This document shows positions 1 to 8,270 of a DNA stretch of 64,000 nt, in pieces. The notes under the pieces are model-generated. The model had not been told where the DNA came from and did no database searches. It saw only the letters and a program-made list of their open reading frames with translations. The translations under genes were made by a program, and so were the position numbers. Origin of the DNA: Proteinivorax tanatarense (lineage in GTDB: Bacteria; Bacillota; Proteinivoracia; Proteinivoracales; Proteinivoracaceae); NCBI RefSeq assembly GCF_040267685.1, contig NZ_CP158367.1, forward strand, positions 1,240,001 through 1,304,000, read 5' to 3'. Each line of letters begins with the position of its first letter. Position 1 is the first letter of the stretch.

Positions 1-85
1 ATTTAGGGTGGCTTGCAGTGTCTATTTTTACATTCATAAAACCACTTTTATGTATGAAATTCTCGTCTATAGTTTTCCACTTCAT
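1..85 (-). CDS. 5' end of an unidentified gene, cut by the window edge
   Basis: An ATG at 85 (minus strand) follows a good GGAGGTG ribosome binding site at 90-96, and 28 codons stay open to the window edge. The visible N-terminus starts MKWKTIDENF and is hydrophilic, with no signal peptide. Too little is present to name a family. It lies just downstream, on the same strand, of the terminator that closes the DUF1622 gene. Confidence 0.5.
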   Translation of the reverse strand, partial: MKWKTIDENFIHKSGFMNVKIDTASHPK

Positions 86-111
86 GTTGCACCTCCATTT
101 TCAATATAAAA

Positions 112-140
112 ACAGATGGCCTTATACCTTGGTCATCTGT
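112..140 (-). terminator. Rho-independent terminator of the DUF1622 gene
   Basis: Inverted repeat ACAGATGGCC (112-121) / GGTCATCTGT (131-140), with one mismatch or wobble. On the minus strand it is followed by a T run. It sits directly after the stop codon of the membrane protein at 151. Confidence 0.7.
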
Positions 141-150
141 AGTCAAATAG

Positions 151-528
151 CTATTTTTTATGTTTAATTTCATCATCGTCATGGATTTCACATTCCCCTT
201 GTAGGCAATTTACAGTATGACTTATCTCCCAATGAATCAATACACTTAGAGATGCTCTTATGATTATTATAGCACCTAAAATAAATATTTCTTCTAATTC
301 GCGGATTAAAATAGTTCGTAGTATTTCACCAGCTAATGCAAACTCGAGTCCCAATGCCAAACCACGGGCTAAACTTAACCTTAACTTTTCAGCAGGTTTA
401 AACAAGGAAAAAATATAGCCTGTTAATACAATAATTGAAACAGCAACTATTACCAGAGCAGCAAACCATTCCAGCAATATAGCTAGAAAGTATATGATGT
501 TATGAGTTAAATCTACAAACCACTCTAT
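151..528 (-). CDS. DUF1622 family membrane protein
   Basis: Small integral membrane protein resembling the DUF1622 family, whose function is unknown. Three hydrophobic segments are visible, with the family-like sequence around LARGLALGLEFALAGEILRT and a second conserved block RASLSVLIHWEI. The first ordinary start is the TTG at 475-477, but it has no ribosome binding site and would remove the usual N-terminal segment. In frame upstream, codons from 528 read (I)EWFVDLTHNIIYFLAILLEW, like the family N-terminus, and AAAGGAGG lies 8 nt before the ATA at 526-528. Initiation at ATA (or the ATT at 532-534) is therefore likely, unless a base was misread. Single gene closed by its own terminator. Confidence 0.72.
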   Translation of the reverse strand: MEWFVDLTHNIIYFLAILLEWFAALVIVAVSIIVLTGYIFSLFKPAEKLRLSLARGLALGLEFALAGEILRTILIRELEEIFILGAIIIIRASLSVLIHWEISHTVNCLQGECEIHDDDEIKHKK

Positions 529-585
529 TCTAATCCCCTCCTTTTATTATATGTTGTGAAAAAAGAGGGGATTTTAAACTGATTT

Positions 586-1539
586 CTAAAAGTTTTTATA
601 ACGCTTTTGAAAAGCACTACCACCTGTATAATTAAACAGCCTTCCTTGGTAGGTCTTACGCTGTTCCATTTCCCACTCTATAGCTTCCTTAACCTTCCAC
701 CAGCTAGTACTCCAGTTTGAGTTAGGTGCTATTTCTTTAGGTGCTCTTCCAATTAATCGTTGTAAAGTTATTTCTGGGTCTAAATGTTCTAAAAAAGCGA
801 TAACTCTTTGGATATATTCTTGCATACTTATTAACTGGAATTCACCCTGGTTAAATTGTTTTTCCATAACAGTATCTTTAACTATAAAAAGAGAGTGGAG
901 TTTTACTTGATGAGTTTTAAGAGCGGAAACTATCTTGGCAGCTTCAATGGAATCTCTCATGTTATCCCATGGCAGGTTTAAAATTAAGTGAGTACAGATT
1001 TCAAAGGGGTACTTTTTTATAAGATTTACACAATCAATATATTCAGCTAATGAATGTCCACGATGAACTTTTTTTAAAGTATGATAGTTAACTGACTGTA
1101 ATCCCAACTCGATTGACACATTAATTTTAAATTTTTGAGAAATCTTTAATAAAAAGTCTAGATGTTCCTTTGTCACAGAATCAGGACGGGTGGAGATGGC
1201 GATTTCTACTACTCCAAATTTAGCACCTTGTAAAATATACTTTTGAAAATCTTCCATAGGCAAATATGTATTTGAGTAATTTTGGTAGTAAGCTATAAAC
1301 TTTTTTGCATTATACTTTTTTGCTATACGCTTTTTCACATCTACTAACTGCTCTTGGACAGAGGCTTCTTTAAACTTAGTATCATATCCAGCGCCACCTT
1401 CATCACAGAAGGTGCACCCACCAGTGCCTAAAAATCCATCTCTATTTGGGCAAGTAAGAGGAAGGTTAATAGCCAGCTTGTAAACCTTTTCTCCGTACTT
1501 TTGTTTTAAATACTCAGAATATTTATTGTATAATACCAT
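586..1539 (-). CDS. TIGR01212 family radical SAM protein (YhcC/YtqA-like)
   Basis: Radical S-adenosylmethionine enzyme of the YhcC/YtqA type. Cys30, Cys42 and Cys45 form the long-spaced C-X11-C-X2-C cluster motif of this subgroup (CPNRDG...GGCTFC), unlike the classical CxxxCxxC. Later family blocks are visible: EIAISTRPDS (radical SAM barrel), ELGLQS and LILNLPWD. At 317 aa the protein is full length. Family members have been proposed to act in tRNA or sulfur modification, but no reaction can be assigned here. Monocistronic; the ATG is preceded by a GGAGG site. Confidence 0.88.
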   Translation of the reverse strand: MVLYNKYSEYLKQKYGEKVYKLAINLPLTCPNRDGFLGTGGCTFCDEGGAGYDTKFKEASVQEQLVDVKKRIAKKYNAKKFIAYYQNYSNTYLPMEDFQKYILQGAKFGVVEIAISTRPDSVTKEHLDFLLKISQKFKINVSIELGLQSVNYHTLKKVHRGHSLAEYIDCVNLIKKYPFEICTHLILNLPWDNMRDSIEAAKIVSALKTHQVKLHSLFIVKDTVMEKQFNQGEFQLISMQEYIQRVIAFLEHLDPEITLQRLIGRAPKEIAPNSNWSTSWWKVKEAIEWEMEQRKTYQGRLFNYTGGSAFQKRYKNF

Positions 1540-1628
1540 TTTTACCTCCTACATATAGAACATTTTTGTCTGTTAATAGGCATAATACCTACTATAGATT
1601 TCGTGGAGAATTTAAGAATGTAAATGGG

Positions 1629-1658
1629 AAAAAACTAATAATAGCCAATTAGTTTTTT
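1629..1658. terminator. AT-rich hairpin with T tracts on both strands
   Basis: AAAAAACTAAT (1629-1639) pairs with ATTAGTTTTTT (1648-1658). It lies between two genes that are both on the minus strand. It is not needed as terminator for the 1803-2627 gene, which has its own at 1749-1780. The rest of the 1540-1748 gap shows nothing clear apart from upstream sequence of the radical SAM gene. Confidence 0.4.
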
Positions 1659-1748
1659 CTAAAATCAGTATAGAGGGACTAAAATGCTGATTGAAGTTTA
1701 AATTCAATCTTACTAATATTATGGCATATTTCTGGCTGGGAATCAAAA

Positions 1749-1780
1749 GAAGCTATGCAAAAATGTATTTGCATAGCTTC
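1749..1780 (-). terminator. Terminator of the anchored coiled-coil protein gene
   Basis: Perfect 13-bp inverted repeat GAAGCTATGCAAA (1749-1761) / TTTGCATAGCTTC (1768-1780) with a 6-nt loop, 20 bp after the stop codon of the minus-strand gene. Only a short T-rich tail follows. Confidence 0.65.
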
Positions 1781-1802
1781 TGTACTAGCTATAAAGTTTT
1801 CT

Positions 1803-2627
1803 CTATAAGTCAGTTTTTGACAAATTAGGTATCAGGCTATATAGTTGAGACTCAATACCTTTATAACCTAACTTTAAGTCTTCTACTTCTTCAGTTAATA
1901 AGTAATAACTATCTTGAAAAGAAGTTATAAAAGCCATTACAGCTTTGTATTCTTGTTCCCAATAGTTCCAACTCTGCTCTATTAACCTAAGGTCACTTTC
2001 GTTAATATCATCATTTGTATGGGTTAGTCGATATGTAATATTAACAGGTGTTATGGAATATAAAGCAGATTTATACAGGCTATCTTGTTGGTCATCTGTC
2101 ATATATGGAAAAGAAGTTTCCGAAAGTTCATCTATAAACGTTATATATTCTTCCTTGTTGTTTGACCACTTATCAAGTAGATTTGAAGCTTGAGTAGTTT
2201 CAATATTATAAATATCGTCTTTTAATGTTTGTTCAGACAGTTCATAAATTAAATAAAGTTCCTCCATTTTCTCAAAAGTAGGGTTAAACACTTCGTCCTT
2301 TGCTTGTTCCACTTCTTCTAGTAAAGATTTTTTTTGTGTATATTCTTTTTCAGCATTAACTAACCTTCTAAGTACTAGTATTAACTGCTCTTTCTTGCTT
2401 TCCAAGGATTCATTATCATAATCATTGGTTTGGTAAAAAGTTAAAGCTTTTTGGTACTGGGTATTTTCTATATATTGGTATCCATTGTAAAAATCCATTT
2501 TTTCATAAAGATAACTTTGTTGAAATACAGGATCACTGGAATTATTGTTGGTATAGAAGATAAATGAGCCCAAGCCCAAAGTTGCTAAAATAATAATAGA
2601 TGCCAATACTTGTACTAATTTAGTCAA
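1803..2627 (-). CDS. Unrecognised membrane-anchored, helical protein
   Basis: No family recognised. Residues 5-26 form one N-terminal transmembrane or signal-anchor helix, followed by about 245 residues rich in Glu, Lys, Gln and Tyr. Long heptad-like stretches (about 70-130 and 215-260) suggest an extracytoplasmic coiled coil. No Cys follows the hydrophobic segment, so it is not a lipoprotein. Strong ribosome binding site (AGGAGG) before the ATG. Monocistronic with its own terminator. Likely an envelope protein, by topology only. Confidence 0.6.
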   Translation of the reverse strand: MTKLVQVLASIIILATLGLGSFIFYTNNNSSDPVFQQSYLYEKMDFYNGYQYIENTQYQKALTFYQTNDYDNESLESKKEQLILVLRRLVNAEKEYTQKKSLLEEVEQAKDEVFNPTFEKMEELYLIYELSEQTLKDDIYNIETTQASNLLDKWSNNKEEYITFIDELSETSFPYMTDDQQDSLYKSALYSITPVNITYRLTHTNDDINESDLRLIEQSWNYWEQEYKAVMAFITSFQDSYYLLTEEVEDLKLGYKGIESQLYSLIPNLSKTDL

Positions 2628-2758
2628 GTGCTTTCCTCCTTTTTCCCTCTTTTTTTAATTTTAGTACAAAAAAAGCCAAATTTCAACAACTAAAATTTAT
2701 TTTGTTAAAGGATGTTCTACTCCAATAATCAGCGTTTAAAAAACTTCACTTAGTCAAC

Positions 2759-2787
2759 TTGACTTATGTCACATATTATTTTATACA
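2759..2787 (+). promoter_or_regulatory. Sigma-A-type promoter of the ferredoxin operon
   Basis: TTGACT (2759-2764), 17-bp spacer, TATACA (2782-2787), about 95 bp before the ferredoxin start. Matches the housekeeping consensus in 5 of 6 and 4 of 6 positions. Confidence 0.6.
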
Positions 2788-2879
2788 GGGGAGGTATAAT
2801 GATAATTAAGAAATGAAATAATGACGGAATCAGTTTTAAAGATTTGAGAAACTGAATAAAAAATGGAGGAGGGTTAATA

Positions 2880-3068
2880 ATGAAAGTAACAGTAGAGGAA
2901 TCTTGCATTGGATGTGGTTTATGTGAAAGTATTTGTCCTAAGGTTTTTAAGTTAAACGAGGATAACTTTGCAGAAGTGGTTGTAAACCATGTAGAAAGCG
3001 GTGATGAAAAAATAGTAAACGAAGCGGAAGAGAACTGTCCAGTGTCCGCAATAAAAGTCAGAGGTTAG
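2880..3068 (+). CDS. Ferredoxin, single [4Fe-4S] cluster
   Basis: Small soluble electron carrier of 62 aa. Cys9, Cys12 and Cys15 (CIGCGLC) plus Cys53 followed by Pro are the expected ligands of one [4Fe-4S] cluster, as in Thermotoga/Bacillus-type ferredoxins; Cys19 is the extra family cysteine. ATG with a GGAGGAGGG site. The methyltransferase gene starts 2 bp after its stop (or 11 bp if its ATG at 3080 is used), so the two are cotranscribed. It could serve the polyprenyl/terpene genes downstream or any anaerobic reductase in the cell. Confidence 0.93.
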   Translation: MKVTVEESCIGCGLCESICPKVFKLNEDNFAEVVVNHVESGDEKIVNEAEENCPVSAIKVRG

Positions 3069-3070
3069 GA

Positions 3071-3781
3071 GTGGAGTATATGAAGTTTTACAAAGAAATA
3101 GCTATACATTATGATGATATTTTTCCAGTTAAAAGTTCTGTAATTGAATTTATAGCAAACAGGACTCCCCCAAAAGGAAATGTTTTGGATGTAGGTTGTG
3201 CAACTGGAAGCCACGGGATAGAACTGTCTAAACTTGGATATCAAGTCAAGGGTGTAGACATTTCAAAAGAAATGATAGAAATAGCTAAAGATAAGTCAGT
3301 GGGACTAAGCAATATATCCTTTGCTACGCAAGATATTTTTGCTTTAGACGAAGAAAGTTGTTACGACACAATTATATGTATAGGTAATACTCTACCTCAC
3401 TTTACTAGTTTAGAAGAAATTAAAGATGTACTTACAAAGTTTAAAAAGATGTTAAAGCATGGGGGCAAAGTTATTGTTCAAACTGTAAACTATGATAGGG
3501 TGTTAAAACAAAAAACTGACTCTTTGCCGACGATTACAAATAAAAATTTGAAATTTATCCGAGAATATTCTTTTAATGGTGGACTAATCGATTTTAATAC
3601 GATACTAAAGGTAGGTAGGGGTAATTTTAAAAATAGCGTTAAGTTATACCCATTAACATCGAAAAATATCGAAGAGTTATTGGCAAAATTAAAATATAGT
3701 ACATTAGAATTTTACGGTGGATTTGATGAAAGTAATTTTAACATTGCCAGTTTTCATATGGTATTGGACTGCACATTATAG
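3071..3781 (+). CDS. Class I SAM-dependent methyltransferase
   Basis: Rossmann-fold methyltransferase. Motif I VLDVGCATGSHGIEL lies near residues 38-52, the acidic ribose-binding residue in VKGVDIS, and motif IV around TIICIGNTL. The substrate cannot be read from sequence. Two starts are possible: GTG at 3071 or ATG at 3080; the ATG has the better-placed site (AGGAGTGGAG). It lies between ferredoxin and polyprenyl diphosphate synthase genes in one operon, so a prenyl lipid or quinone-like substrate is a reasonable guess, although it lacks clear UbiE/MenG hallmarks. Confidence 0.85.
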   Translation: MEYMKFYKEIAIHYDDIFPVKSSVIEFIANRTPPKGNVLDVGCATGSHGIELSKLGYQVKGVDISKEMIEIAKDKSVGLSNISFATQDIFALDEESCYDTIICIGNTLPHFTSLEEIKDVLTKFKKMLKHGGKVIVQTVNYDRVLKQKTDSLPTITNKNLKFIREYSFNGGLIDFNTILKVGRGNFKNSVKLYPLTSKNIEELLAKLKYSTLEFYGGFDESNFNIASFHMVLDCTL

Positions 3782-3841
3782 CGGTATAACCTTACAGTAG
3801 TTAGGGAAAGATAATTTTAAATACTGTAAAGGTGGGAAGGT

Positions 3842-4798
3842 ATGCTTAGTAGCTTAAAAAATGAACTAAACTTAGAGAGCATGTTGGCTGAGGTGGAACT
3901 GCGATTATTAGATTACACAAAGAGTGATAGTGAAAAATCCCAGTACTTATCTCAGTATTTAATAAAAAAAGGAGGTAAAAGGTTAAGGCCTCTTCTTGTA
4001 ATTTTGTGCGCAGAAGGAAGAAATGAAAAAGACGTAATAGATGTAGCGGTAGCAGCAGAACTTATTCATACTGCTTCACTTGTACATGATGATATAGTAG
4101 ATGATTCCCCCAAAAGAAGAGGTGTAGATACAATAAATAGTCTTTTGTCAAATTCCTATGCCGTATTAACTGGAGATTTTTTGTTTGCTAAGGCTTTTGA
4201 AATACTATCAAAATTTCAAGAAAAAAAGGTTTTAGAAACATTTACAAAAGCTATTACTGCTATGAGCATAGCTGAAATAGAGCAACTGAGCAATAAGAAT
4301 AACTTAAAAAAGACCTATAAACAGTACTACAGTGAAATATATGGTAAAACTGGAGCTTTGTTATCGGCGTGTTGTAAAAGCGGAGGAATGATAGCAGGTT
4401 ATAGAGAACGGGAAATTATTGCCTTAGAAACATATGGCAAGGAATTAGGCTTTTCTTTTCAGATTACAGATGATTTGTTAGATGTTGCGGGAAATGGTGA
4501 CGAGTTGGGTAAACCTAAGTTTCAAGACCTAAAAGAGGGCCATATTACTTTGCCTATTATAAACCTGTTAGCAAAAGATGGGCAGTTAGACGTTGCCGAA
4601 ACCCTAAAAGAATCAAGCAACATTGATTTCTCCGTGGTAAGCAAACTAATAAAAGAAGGAGAAGTAGATGAATATTGTTATAACTTAGCAGTTGCTCATG
4701 TAGATAATGCTTTGAAAAGCATTGAGTGTTTTGGCAATGAAAGTCAAAGAGATGCTTTGAACAAACTAGCAAAGCTTACATTAAATAGAAGTCAATAA
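3842..4798 (+). CDS. Long-chain polyprenyl diphosphate synthase
   Basis: Trans-isoprenyl diphosphate synthase, 318 aa. KGGKRLRP (43-50) binds isopentenyl diphosphate. The first aspartate-rich motif DDIVD is at 83-87 and the second, DDLLD, at 210-214, before KPKFQDLKEGH. The residues just before the first motif (TASLVH) are small rather than aromatic, which in this family allows long products (about C30-C35 or more). Last gene of the ferredoxin operon, convergent with a YtpB-like terpene synthase that would use a C35 diphosphate. Heptaprenyl diphosphate synthase component II is the closest well-known role; no component I gene is in the window. Confidence 0.88.
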   Translation: MLSSLKNELNLESMLAEVELRLLDYTKSDSEKSQYLSQYLIKKGGKRLRPLLVILCAEGRNEKDVIDVAVAAELIHTASLVHDDIVDDSPKRRGVDTINSLLSNSYAVLTGDFLFAKAFEILSKFQEKKVLETFTKAITAMSIAEIEQLSNKNNLKKTYKQYYSEIYGKTGALLSACCKSGGMIAGYREREIIALETYGKELGFSFQITDDLLDVAGNGDELGKPKFQDLKEGHITLPIINLLAKDGQLDVAETLKESSNIDFSVVSKLIKEGEVDEYCYNLAVAHVDNALKSIECFGNESQRDALNKLAKLTLNRSQ

Positions 4799-4819
4799 TT
4801 GAGCTGAGAATAAAATAAA

Positions 4820-4862
4820 TCAAAAGAGAGCAAGTTTTAATAAAAAACTTGCTCTCTTTTGA
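4820..4862. terminator. Bidirectional terminator between convergent prenyl genes
   Basis: Perfect 19-bp inverted repeat (4820-4838 and 4844-4862) with a 5-nt loop and T-rich ends on both strands. It serves both the polyprenyl synthase gene and the convergent YtpB-like gene. Confidence 0.85.
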
Positions 4863-4979
4863 TTATTATTGTAGATTAACTGGTTACTTTAACAAGCGGG
4901 GCCACAGCCAGTATAATTTCGTGTGGTTTACTTAACAATAAGTGGGAAAATACATCCGAAGACTTATCGAAGAAATATC

Positions 4980-6008
4980 TTACAAAGTTCTTTTTTCTCT
5001 TAATTTAAGGCAGTAATTATATAAAAGTGTAGTGTCGGACCCAGCCAAAGACAAAAGATCTTTTGCAAATGGGTCTAGATTTTGTTTTTTTACTTTTGGA
5101 TCTGATAAGTACATGGCTAATAGACCACGAACAATTAAAACATGAAAGCTGCTATTTTTAAGTTTTGCAGCTGATTCTAAACTTTTTTCTACAAAGAACT
5201 TTAGCCTATCATTAAGCACTTCTTTTTTAGGATAGTAGCTAATAAAGTTTAACTCTCCTTGCTCTTTGTCTTCATGCTGATCTACTAAGTAGTCTAGCAA
5301 TATATGTAATCCTGTTATCCACGGAAAGTAAGCCTCTTTTATAGATTCCACATCATTTTCTGAAAGATTCTTAGACGAAGCTTCTAGTGCTAATGCAAAA
5401 GTCGTTAAGGTAGAGCCAGTAGCCGCGGCAAATTCCCACCAAAACAAGTCATTGGCATCTTTTTGATTTTCATGCCATGTTATCAAACGATGTTCTCTAT
5501 CATTAATTTCCAGATGCTTTAATGACTGTAAGTCAACATATAATGAAGTTAAATGATAGCAATCCTTTTTTATCTTTGAAAAAGATGGCAAACTACTGCC
5601 AGTCTTAACACATTCATCAACTAAAAAATCTAAATAACCCCCATCGTTTTTTTGAGGATAGTGCTCATAGAAATGATGAGATGTTTCTTTGTCAAAAACT
5701 TCTAACATAGAATTGTGTAGATTTCTAAAAGCCTTCTCACTGTTAACGTCATTGTTATCACATAAATTATCCAAATAATCTGAAATGGTTTGAAAGGCGG
5801 TTATAAAGGGGATGAGATTGTAATTTTTAACGCTATAAATATTTCCACCTAGACAGTGAAACTTTTTATGCTTAATACTTTCTAAAGCCTGCACTTTAAG
5901 CTCTGGCGAAGGGCAATCTTCAAGAAATTCTTTGTAAATAGCTAGTTGGTTTTTAACTTTAGGAAAAACATTATATATAAATTTACTTAATGTTATGTAA
6001 GGTAGCAT
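4980..6008 (-). CDS. ytpB: DUF2600 / YtpB-type terpene synthase
   Basis: Homologue of Bacillus YtpB, tetraprenyl-beta-curcumene synthase, which cyclises heptaprenyl diphosphate to a C35 sesquarterpene. Family signatures: ISDYLDNLCD near 75-84, which takes the place of the classical DDxxD metal motif, and a C-terminal block around LLDYLVDQHEDK followed by LNFISYY. The frame opens at 6050, but the ATG at 6006-6008 has an AAAGGAG site 7 nt upstream and yields the family N-terminus (MLPYITL), giving 342 aa. Convergent with a polyprenyl diphosphate synthase, its likely substrate supplier. No squalene-hopene-type cyclase is in the window, so the final product is unknown. Confidence 0.83.
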   Translation of the reverse strand: MLPYITLSKFIYNVFPKVKNQLAIYKEFLEDCPSPELKVQALESIKHKKFHCLGGNIYSVKNYNLIPFITAFQTISDYLDNLCDNNDVNSEKAFRNLHNSMLEVFDKETSHHFYEHYPQKNDGGYLDFLVDECVKTGSSLPSFSKIKKDCYHLTSLYVDLQSLKHLEINDREHRLITWHENQKDANDLFWWEFAAATGSTLTTFALALEASSKNLSENDVESIKEAYFPWITGLHILLDYLVDQHEDKEQGELNFISYYPKKEVLNDRLKFFVEKSLESAAKLKNSSFHVLIVRGLLAMYLSDPKVKKQNLDPFAKDLLSLAGSDTTLLYNYCLKLREKRTL

Positions 6009-6029
6009 TAAAAAACTCCTTTGCCTTTT

Positions 6030-6046
6030 TAATAATGATATTATTA
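6030..6046. promoter_or_regulatory. Palindrome in the leader of the ytpB-like gene
   Basis: TAATAAT-GAT-ATTATTA is a perfect 7-3-7 inverted repeat about 10 bp upstream of the ribosome binding site of the terpene synthase gene. Possible operator; AT-richness makes chance plausible. Confidence 0.3.
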
Positions 6047-6627
6047 CCATTAAATTATGGTTTTACTATAAATTATATAGTTAAATCAAAAGAAGCCTCT
6101 CTATTTTGGTAGCTGAACACCCTACATTTAAGAATAAATTCCATCGAAAGTATTTATATCTCTAAAGACAAGAGATTATGAGGGAATGTAAACATAAGCT
6201 TTATGACTCTAATCAACAACATCAGTCAAATTTCTAGCAAAAGAACAACTAATTATGTAGTAATTTGACAAACATCTGTTCCCCGGGAAATAATATCTTT
6301 GTTTTAAAAAACTATTAAAGCACTTTATAGTCGTTTAGCATGTAGGTTCACTTAATGAAAAACGTTGTAGCTGGTATTAGAGAGGCAGAGGTGACTTTTG
6401 TGTTAACTCTGCCTATAAAAATTGGAGCGAAGAAGGAGTTCAACAAATTTAGTAGAATTAAAAATTTAAGAAAGATAACAAAATTTTGACACTACACTCT
6501 TCAGATGTAGGAAAGAGGAGGAAACACTTTTTCATTTGGATTATGCCCTGGCGCATACATAGAGGAACAAATCGGGGTTGTTTTTGGGGTCTGTTTAATA
6601 AAACTATATAAAGAGAGGTAAGTAAAG
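6047..6627. other. Non-coding gap upstream of the nitrilase-like gene
   Basis: About 580 bp without a supported gene. It holds a diverged piece of the dispersed hairpin repeat at 6379-6420 and presumably promoters for the two diverging genes. No open frame with a credible ribosome binding site was found. Confidence 0.5.
6379..6420 (+). repeat. Partial, diverged copy of the dispersed hairpin repeat (tail only)
   Basis: AGAGGCAGAGGTGAC...GTTAACTCTGCCTATAA matches the second hairpin and tail of the repeat at 7585-7620 (about 28 of 38 positions), including the imperfect stem GGCAGAG/CTCTGCC. The first hairpin is not recognisable here. Confidence 0.5.
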
Positions 6628-7353
6628 ATGAAGATAGGGTTAGTTTCCTGTTTAATGAAAGATAATGATATAGCACATCAGCTGGCACAAATGGAGCATT
6701 ATGTTTCCAATAATCATAACTGTGATTTAATATGTTTTGGAGAAAGCTTTCTTCAAGGGTTTGAAGGATTAACGTGGAAATATGATGAGGACATCAAAAG
6801 AGCCTTAGCTCAAGACGATCCCATCATTTTTCACATTAGGGAATTGGCTAACAGCTATAACTGTGGCATCTCCTTTGGTTTTATTGAAAAAGAGAATAAT
6901 ACTCTTTATAGTAGCAATATGGTTGTTGATCTAAATGGGAAAATTATAGATGTATTTAGAAGAGTTTCTATCGGATGGAAGGAACCAATTGCAAGTTCAA
7001 TGTATAAGGAAGGTCAAGGCTTTCATACCTTTACTTATATGGATAAAGTATTAGGGGTAGCCATATGTGGTGATGTTTGGCATGACTGTTTTCTAAAAGA
7101 ATTAGAACAAATGAATATGGATGCGCTTCTATGGCCACTCTACGTGGATTTTTCCATTGAACAATGGAATGAATCATTCCAGAAGGAATATGTTGAAAGA
7201 ACACAGAAATTACCTTACCCTGCTTTGATGATAAATAGTTTCGTTGAAAATTCTCAGCGTGCAAAAGGTGGATGATATGTGTTTCATAAAAATGAAATAG
7301 TTTCAGCCCTGTCAGTTGGTAATATAGGAATTTTAGAGTTTGATTTAAATTAA
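6628..7353 (+). pseudogene. Carbon-nitrogen hydrolase (nitrilase superfamily) interrupted by in-frame TGA
   Basis: Amidase/nitrilase-fold enzyme. Glu39 (FGES), Cys147 (AICGDVWH) and a lysine near 118 fit the Glu-Lys-Cys catalytic set. The frame stops at TGA 7273-7275 after RAKGG, yet the same frame continues for 25 codons (YVFHKNEIVS...GILEFDLN) to TAA at 7351-7353. That is exactly the family's C-terminal strand region and gives the usual length of about 241 codons. The simplest reading is a recent nonsense mutation. Selenocysteine is unlikely because the position is not catalytic. The 215-aa product would lack its last strands but keeps the active site. Confidence 0.75.
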
Positions 7354-7446
7354 TATTAGTTATGATTAAAATGTACTAACCAGAGTAGAATAAAAATCAC
7401 GAAAAGGACCTAACCCTATATGTATCAGGGGATAGAGCCTATGGTC

Positions 7447-7620
7447 AGATGCATTAGGTGGTAGGAGATAGATGATAGAAGATAGAAGGTTGAAGATAGA
7501 AAAAGCGCAGAGCGTTTATACGCTGCTGCGCTTTTTTCTATTGATGAAGATTGGACGTATCTTATACTAGATCTTCCTCAAAGAGGTAGGGGTTGATCCC
7601 TGTGTCAACCCTGCCCATAA
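7447..7620 (+). repeat. Dispersed hairpin repeat, copy 1 (complete)
   Basis: About 170 bp. It has a purine-rich start (ATGCATTAGGTGGTAGGAG, then GATAGA motifs), hairpin A at 7501-7537 (AAAAGCGCAGAGCG / CGCTGCTGCGCTTTTTT, terminator-like), and a tail with hairpin B (GGTAGGGGTTGA 7585-7596 / TCAACCCTGCCC 7605-7616). Similar units occur at 14090-14236, 18678-18806 (inverted) and 18911-19042. Together with the flanking AT-rich sequence it fills the gap up to the next gene. Confidence 0.75.
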
Positions 7621-7751
7621 GGTATTAACATTATATGGTTAAAAATTGTATTGTTAAATTTTACATTTTAAAGAAGGTATTTCACAATTTTTGTAAAATT
7701 ACATAATTATAGATAAAAAGAATTTGTAACTTTGGGAGGTATATATTTAAT

Positions 7752-8270
7752 ATGGCTATATTGATAAAAGCAATAAATAGCTGTGAGCCAATAAATGATA
7801 TGGTAATTGAAAAAATGGCAATGGTTTATTGCTATGAAGAACCTGGTCAAATCGAAAGTGTAAAAGAATATTGGTCTAACTGGCTAACAGGTGAAAATGA
7901 AGGTGATAAGCTAACAGTTGTTGCGGAAGATATTAAGGAACAATGTTTAGCTGGAGTTGTCCGTTTTTGGAAAACACCTCACTGTGGCAACAAATGGTTG
8001 ATTGAAGGTCTTGAAGTAATTAAACCTAAAAGGAAAAGTGGATTAGGAAAAAGTATGGTTGAGTACGGCCTTAACTTTCTTAAAAGTAAAGGAGTGGACA
8101 AAATATCTGCTAACATTTCTAGTAAAAACGTTGCATCTATTAAACTACACGAAAGTCTTGGATTTAAGAAGATATCCTCAGGAGCAATCAATAGTTATGG
8201 AGATTTTAGACCGTACATGGATGAGTATCAGCTAGTTTTAGCTAGTTTGTGGGATAATGAAGTATCCTAA
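7752..8270 (+). CDS. GNAT family N-acetyltransferase
   Basis: Acetyl-CoA-dependent acetyltransferase fold, 172 aa. The acetyl-CoA loop is visible as KRKSGLGKSMVEYGL near residues 93-107, and the following strand/helix reads NVASIKLHESLGFKK, the usual C-terminal GNAT signature (NxxSxxLYExxGF). The substrate is unknown. Single gene with a GGGAGG site; upstream lies a hairpin repeat, downstream a non-coding stretch before the ECF sigma locus. Confidence 0.85.
   Translation: MAILIKAINSCEPINDMVIEKMAMVYCYEEPGQIESVKEYWSNWLTGENEGDKLTVVAEDIKEQCLAGVVRFWKTPHCGNKWLIEGLEVIKPKRKSGLGKSMVEYGLNFLKSKGVDKISANISSKNVASIKLHESLGFKKISSGAINSYGDFRPYMDEYQLVLASLWDNEVS

Noticed and set aside
7273-7275. Selenocysteine codon in the nitrilase-like gene
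   Set aside because: The position is not catalytic (Cys147 is) and no SECIS-like hairpin is evident just after the TGA; a nonsense mutation is simpler.
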